Assembly (NCBI GenBank): GCA_036524115.1 | Contig: DATDCY010000253.1 | Coordinates: 1 to 8,596, forward strand | Reading direction: 5' to 3' | DNA from: a bacterium | Lineage (GTDB): Bacteria; JAUVQV01; DATDCY01 | Length of the DNA: 8,596 nucleotides | Part shown: positions 6,552-8,596 of the stretch, in pieces | Layout: each line of letters opens with the position of its first letter | How positions within the stretch are numbered: the first letter of the stretch is position 1 | Notes under the pieces: generated by a model | Told to the model about the DNA's origin: nothing | Databases searched by the model: none | The model's input: the letters and a program-made list of their open reading frames with translations, nothing else | Position numbers and translations under genes: made by a program

Positions 6552-7528
6552 GTGCGGGCCCTCAGGGCGACGACGGCCGCCACCCACAGCAGGTTCAGCA
6601 GCGAGGCCGGCAGGAGCACCTTCCAGCCGAAGGCCATGAGCTGGTCGTAGCGCAGGCGCGGCAGCGTCGCGCGCAGCCAGTAGAAGAGCAGGATGAAGAG
6701 GATGCTCTTGGCGAAGAACCAGAGCAGCGAGAGCCCGGCCACGCTCTGGGCCCACGGCCCCTGCCAGCCGCCGAGGAAGAGCGTCGCGGCCAGCGCCGAG
6801 ATCGTCCAGACCGAGGCGTACTCGCCGAGCTGGAAGATGCCGAAGCCCATCGCCGAGTACTCGGTGTGGTAGCCGGCGCCCAGCTCGCCCTCGGCCTCGG
6901 GGAGGTCGAAGGGGATGCGGTTGGTCTCGGCGATGCCGGCGATCAGGAAGATGAGGAAGCCCAGCGGCTGCAGCAGCACGAAGGGCACGCGCCGCTGCGC
7001 CTCGACGATCTCGACGAGGCTCAGCGAGCCGGCCATGAGCACGACGCCGACGAGCGAGAGCCCGAGGGCCAGCTCGTAGGCGATCATCTGGGATGCCGAG
7101 CGCAGCGCGCCGAGCAGCGAGTACTTGCTGTTGGACGCCCAGCCGCCGAAGATGACGCCGTAGATCGAGAGCGAGCCGATCGCCATGAGCATCAGCAGGC
7201 CCGCGTTGACGTCGGTGATCACCAGCCCCCGCCCGAACGGGATGAGCGTGTAGACGGTGGCCGCCGGCACGAACGTGAACAGGGGCGCCGCCATGAAGAG
7301 CCAGCGGTTGGCGGCGGCCGGCACGACGTACTCCTTCGTGATCAGCTTGACCGCGTCCGCGACCCACTGCAGGACGCCGAAGGGCCCCGCCCGGTTCGGC
7401 CCGAAGCGGATCTGCAGGCGCCCGAGCACCTTGCGCTCCGCCCAGGTCGAGATGCCGACCACGACCGGCAGCGCGAGCAGCACGATCATGATCTTGAGCA
7501 GCGTCCAGAGCAGCGTCAGCGCGTCCAT
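6548..7528 (-). CDS. nuoH: NADH-quinone oxidoreductase subunit H
   Basis: Membrane subunit (ND1 homologue) that anchors the peripheral arm, forms the quinone-entry tunnel with NuoB and NuoD, and begins the proton half-channel called the E-channel. The 326-residue product matches the family (about 325-350) and has about eight membrane helices. Motifs: WAERKVLGRLQIRFGPNRAG at 29-48 (family signature), VADAVKLITKE, and GGWASNSKYSLLGALRSASQ at 128-147. The charged loop AETNRIPFDLPEAEGELGAG (200-219) continues into YHTEYSAM, carrying Glu201, Arg204, Asp208, Glu211, Glu213, Glu215 and Glu223. These acidic residues line the quinone cavity and E-channel in solved structures. The start at 7528 is supported by GGGGGAGA five bases upstream. 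It begins 12 nt after nuoG and overlaps nuoI by 4 nt. Confidence 0.98.
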   Translation of the reverse strand: MDALTLLWTLLKIMIVLLALPVVVGISTWAERKVLGRLQIRFGPNRAGPFGVLQWVADAVKLITKEYVVPAAANRWLFMAAPLFTFVPAATVYTLIPFGRGLVITDVNAGLLMLMAIGSLSIYGVIFGGWASNSKYSLLGALRSASQMIAYELALGLSLVGVVLMAGSLSLVEIVEAQRRVPFVLLQPLGFLIFLIAGIAETNRIPFDLPEAEGELGAGYHTEYSAMGFGIFQLGEYASVWTISALAATLFLGGWQGPWAQSVAGLSLLWFFAKSILFILLFYWLRATLPRLRYDQLMAFGWKVLLPASLLNLLWVAAVVALRART

Positions 7529-7540
7529 CGCCGTCTCCCC

Positions 7541-8596
7541 CTACCCCGCCGCCACCGGCTCGACGCCGTCGAGCAGCACGCAGGCCAGGGGCCACCCCGC
7601 CGGGTGCCGGGCGTCCCGCGCGAAGGACTTCAGGGCCGCATCAAGCGGGTCGAGCGGCAGGTAGAGCTGGCCCGGGGGCGTGCGGCGGTCCGCGCGGACG
7701 GCCACGGTCACGCTCGCGCCGCCCGAGACCAGCCGCGCGCGCGCGGCGTTGGCGAGCCCGAGGCCGGCGAGGTCCCCGGGGTTCACCTCGAGGGCCGGCC
7801 CCGGGAAGATGCGGTCGGCCTCGGCCACCGAGCGCACCCGGTCGTCCAGGTACGGCGACCAGCGCAGGTGCAGCAGCCGCCCGCCAGCGGGCGTTGCGGC
7901 CACCGCCGCGGGCCGCTCCGGCGGACTCCACACCGGGGTGCGGGCCGCCGCCGGCGGGGCGAAGCTCACGGTGTGCCCGAAGCCCGCCGCGACCGCCGCC
8001 AGGCTCTCGCGCAGGGCCGGCACCGTCGGCGGCGGCGAGAGCGCGGCCCGCAGCTGCTGCGCCAGGCCGTTGCTCGCCACGAAGGTGCCGTCCTTCTCGG
8101 CGAAGGTGCGCAGCGGCAGCACCACGTGTGCGGCTTCCGCGGTCGGCGTCAGCTGGGTCTCGAAGACCACGAGGAACTTCGCCCGCCGCGTCCAGGTCTC
8201 GAAGGCCGAGCCGGGGACCGCCGTGCCCAGCGGGTCGGCGCCGAACACGACCAGGACCTCCGGGTCGCCCTCGGGCTCCGGGTCGGCCGAGGCTGCGAGG
8301 GCCGCCACGCCCCGGCTGTTGCAGTCGCTGCGGACGTAGACGATGCCGGCGGCGGCGTTGCCCGCCAGCAGCCGGTCGAGCTCGGTCAGCAGGCGCGGGA
8401 CCTGCCCGCCCGGGTCGAACCAGCCGCGGTGGGAGACGAACACGGGGTTCTTCGCGGCGGCGATCATCGCGGCCAGCTCCCGCAGGGAACCGGGGGCCAG
8501 GCCGGCCTCCGCCTCGACGCGCTCCGGGTCGGCGGCCGCGCAGACCGCCTGGAGGGCGGCGTCCGGCTGGGCGGCCAGCCGCCCGGCGTGCTCGGC
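7541..8596 (-). CDS. nuoG: NADH-quinone oxidoreductase subunit G, C-terminal part, cut by window edge
   Basis: C-terminal 351 codons of the large peripheral-arm subunit that carries FeS clusters in its N-terminal part (not in the window) and a molybdopterin-oxidoreductase-like fold that binds no molybdenum in complex I. The frame is open to the window edge, so the internal ATG at 8467 is not the start. Numbering from the edge: RSDCNSRG at 89-96, VVFGADP at 116-122, LTPTAEAAHVVLP at 149-161 and EKDGTF at 167-172 are the usual type II oxidoreductase landmarks. About 269-320 (EVNPGDLAGLGLANAARARL onward) looks like the dinucleotide-binding-type beta-barrel domain. The motif after EKDGTF is divergent. 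A proline/alanine-rich linker lies near 210-235. Position directly before nuoH supports nuoG; an isolated fragment could also be read as a formate dehydrogenase-like protein. It ends in TAG. Confidence 0.92.
   Translation of the reverse strand, partial: AEHAGRLAAQPDAALQAVCAAADPERVEAEAGLAPGSLRELAAMIAAAKNPVFVSHRGWFDPGGQVPRLLTELDRLLAGNAAAGIVYVRSDCNSRGVAALAASADPEPEGDPEVLVVFGADPLGTAVPGSAFETWTRRAKFLVVFETQLTPTAEAAHVVLPLRTFAEKDGTFVASNGLAQQLRAALSPPPTVPALRESLAAVAAGFGHTVSFAPPAAARTPVWSPPERPAAVAATPAGGRLLHLRWSPYLDDRVRSVAEADRIFPGPALEVNPGDLAGLGLANAARARLVSGGASVTVAVRADRRTPPGQLYLPLDPLDAALKSFARDARHPAGWPLACVLLDGVEPVAAG

Noticed and set aside
6144-7595. A 483-codon minus-strand frame that looks like a fusion of an unknown protein to NuoI
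   Set aside because: Only the last 135 residues (from 6551) are protein-like. The upstream part is nuoH read out of frame, and the ATGA overlap with a ribosome binding site marks the real nuoI start.
7541-8467. nuoG starting at the ATG at 8467 as a short stand-alone protein
   Set aside because: The same frame continues without a stop to the window edge with protein-like codon use. There is no ribosome binding site at 8467, so this is an internal methionine of a truncated nuoG.

Overview
The window is a piece of a bacterial chromosome of very high G+C content (well above 65% by eye, with nearly every third codon position G or C). All convincing genes lie on the minus strand, so the operon reads from high to low coordinates. 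It carries the distal half of a proton-pumping NADH:quinone oxidoreductase (respiratory complex I, nuo) operon in the canonical order nuoG(partial)-H-I-J-K-L-M-N. The start of a shikimate dehydrogenase gene, aroE, follows and is cut by the left edge. The organism is probably a high-GC, Gram-negative-type respiring bacterium. A single 14-gene-style nuo cluster with short, ferredoxin-like NuoI fits many Desulfobacterota, Myxococcota and related lineages, but the sequence alone does not settle the phylum.

Layout. 8596-7541: C-terminal 351 codons of nuoG, a peripheral-arm subunit with a molybdopterin-oxidoreductase fold. 7528-6548: nuoH, at the quinone site. 6551-6144: nuoI, with two 4Fe-4S clusters. 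6147-5641: nuoJ. 5641-5339: nuoK. 5328-3415: nuoL. 3410-1929: nuoM. 1889-447: nuoN. 454 (or 388) to 1: aroE, truncated. Spacing is very tight: 12 nt, 4-nt overlap (ATGA), 4-nt overlap (GTGA), 1-nt overlap (TGATG), 10 nt, 4 nt, 39 nt, then either an 8-nt overlap or a 58-nt gap before aroE. This argues for one polycistronic message with translational coupling. No intergenic stretch exceeds 58 nt, and I see no promoter, convincing terminator, RNA gene, mobile element or CRISPR.

Function. Electrons from NADH pass through the FeS chain (the NuoEFG module, mostly outside the window, then NuoI) to quinone near NuoH. Redox energy is transmitted along the membrane arm (H, J, K, then the antiporter-like subunits N, M, L) to move protons. 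The glutamate/lysine/histidine residues expected for this path are visible in every membrane subunit, so the complex looks functional. aroE at the tail belongs to aromatic amino acid biosynthesis and may be a co-transcribed passenger.

I found no undescribed system here. The points worth a second look are small: an extra membrane glutamate in NuoK, an extra cysteine beside the NuoI cluster ligands, a divergent motif in NuoG, a possible 12-codon mini-cistron ending in the nuoN start, and a likely TTG start coupling aroE to nuoN. The very long open frames on the plus strand and in the other minus-strand frames are GC-driven shadows of the nuo genes.
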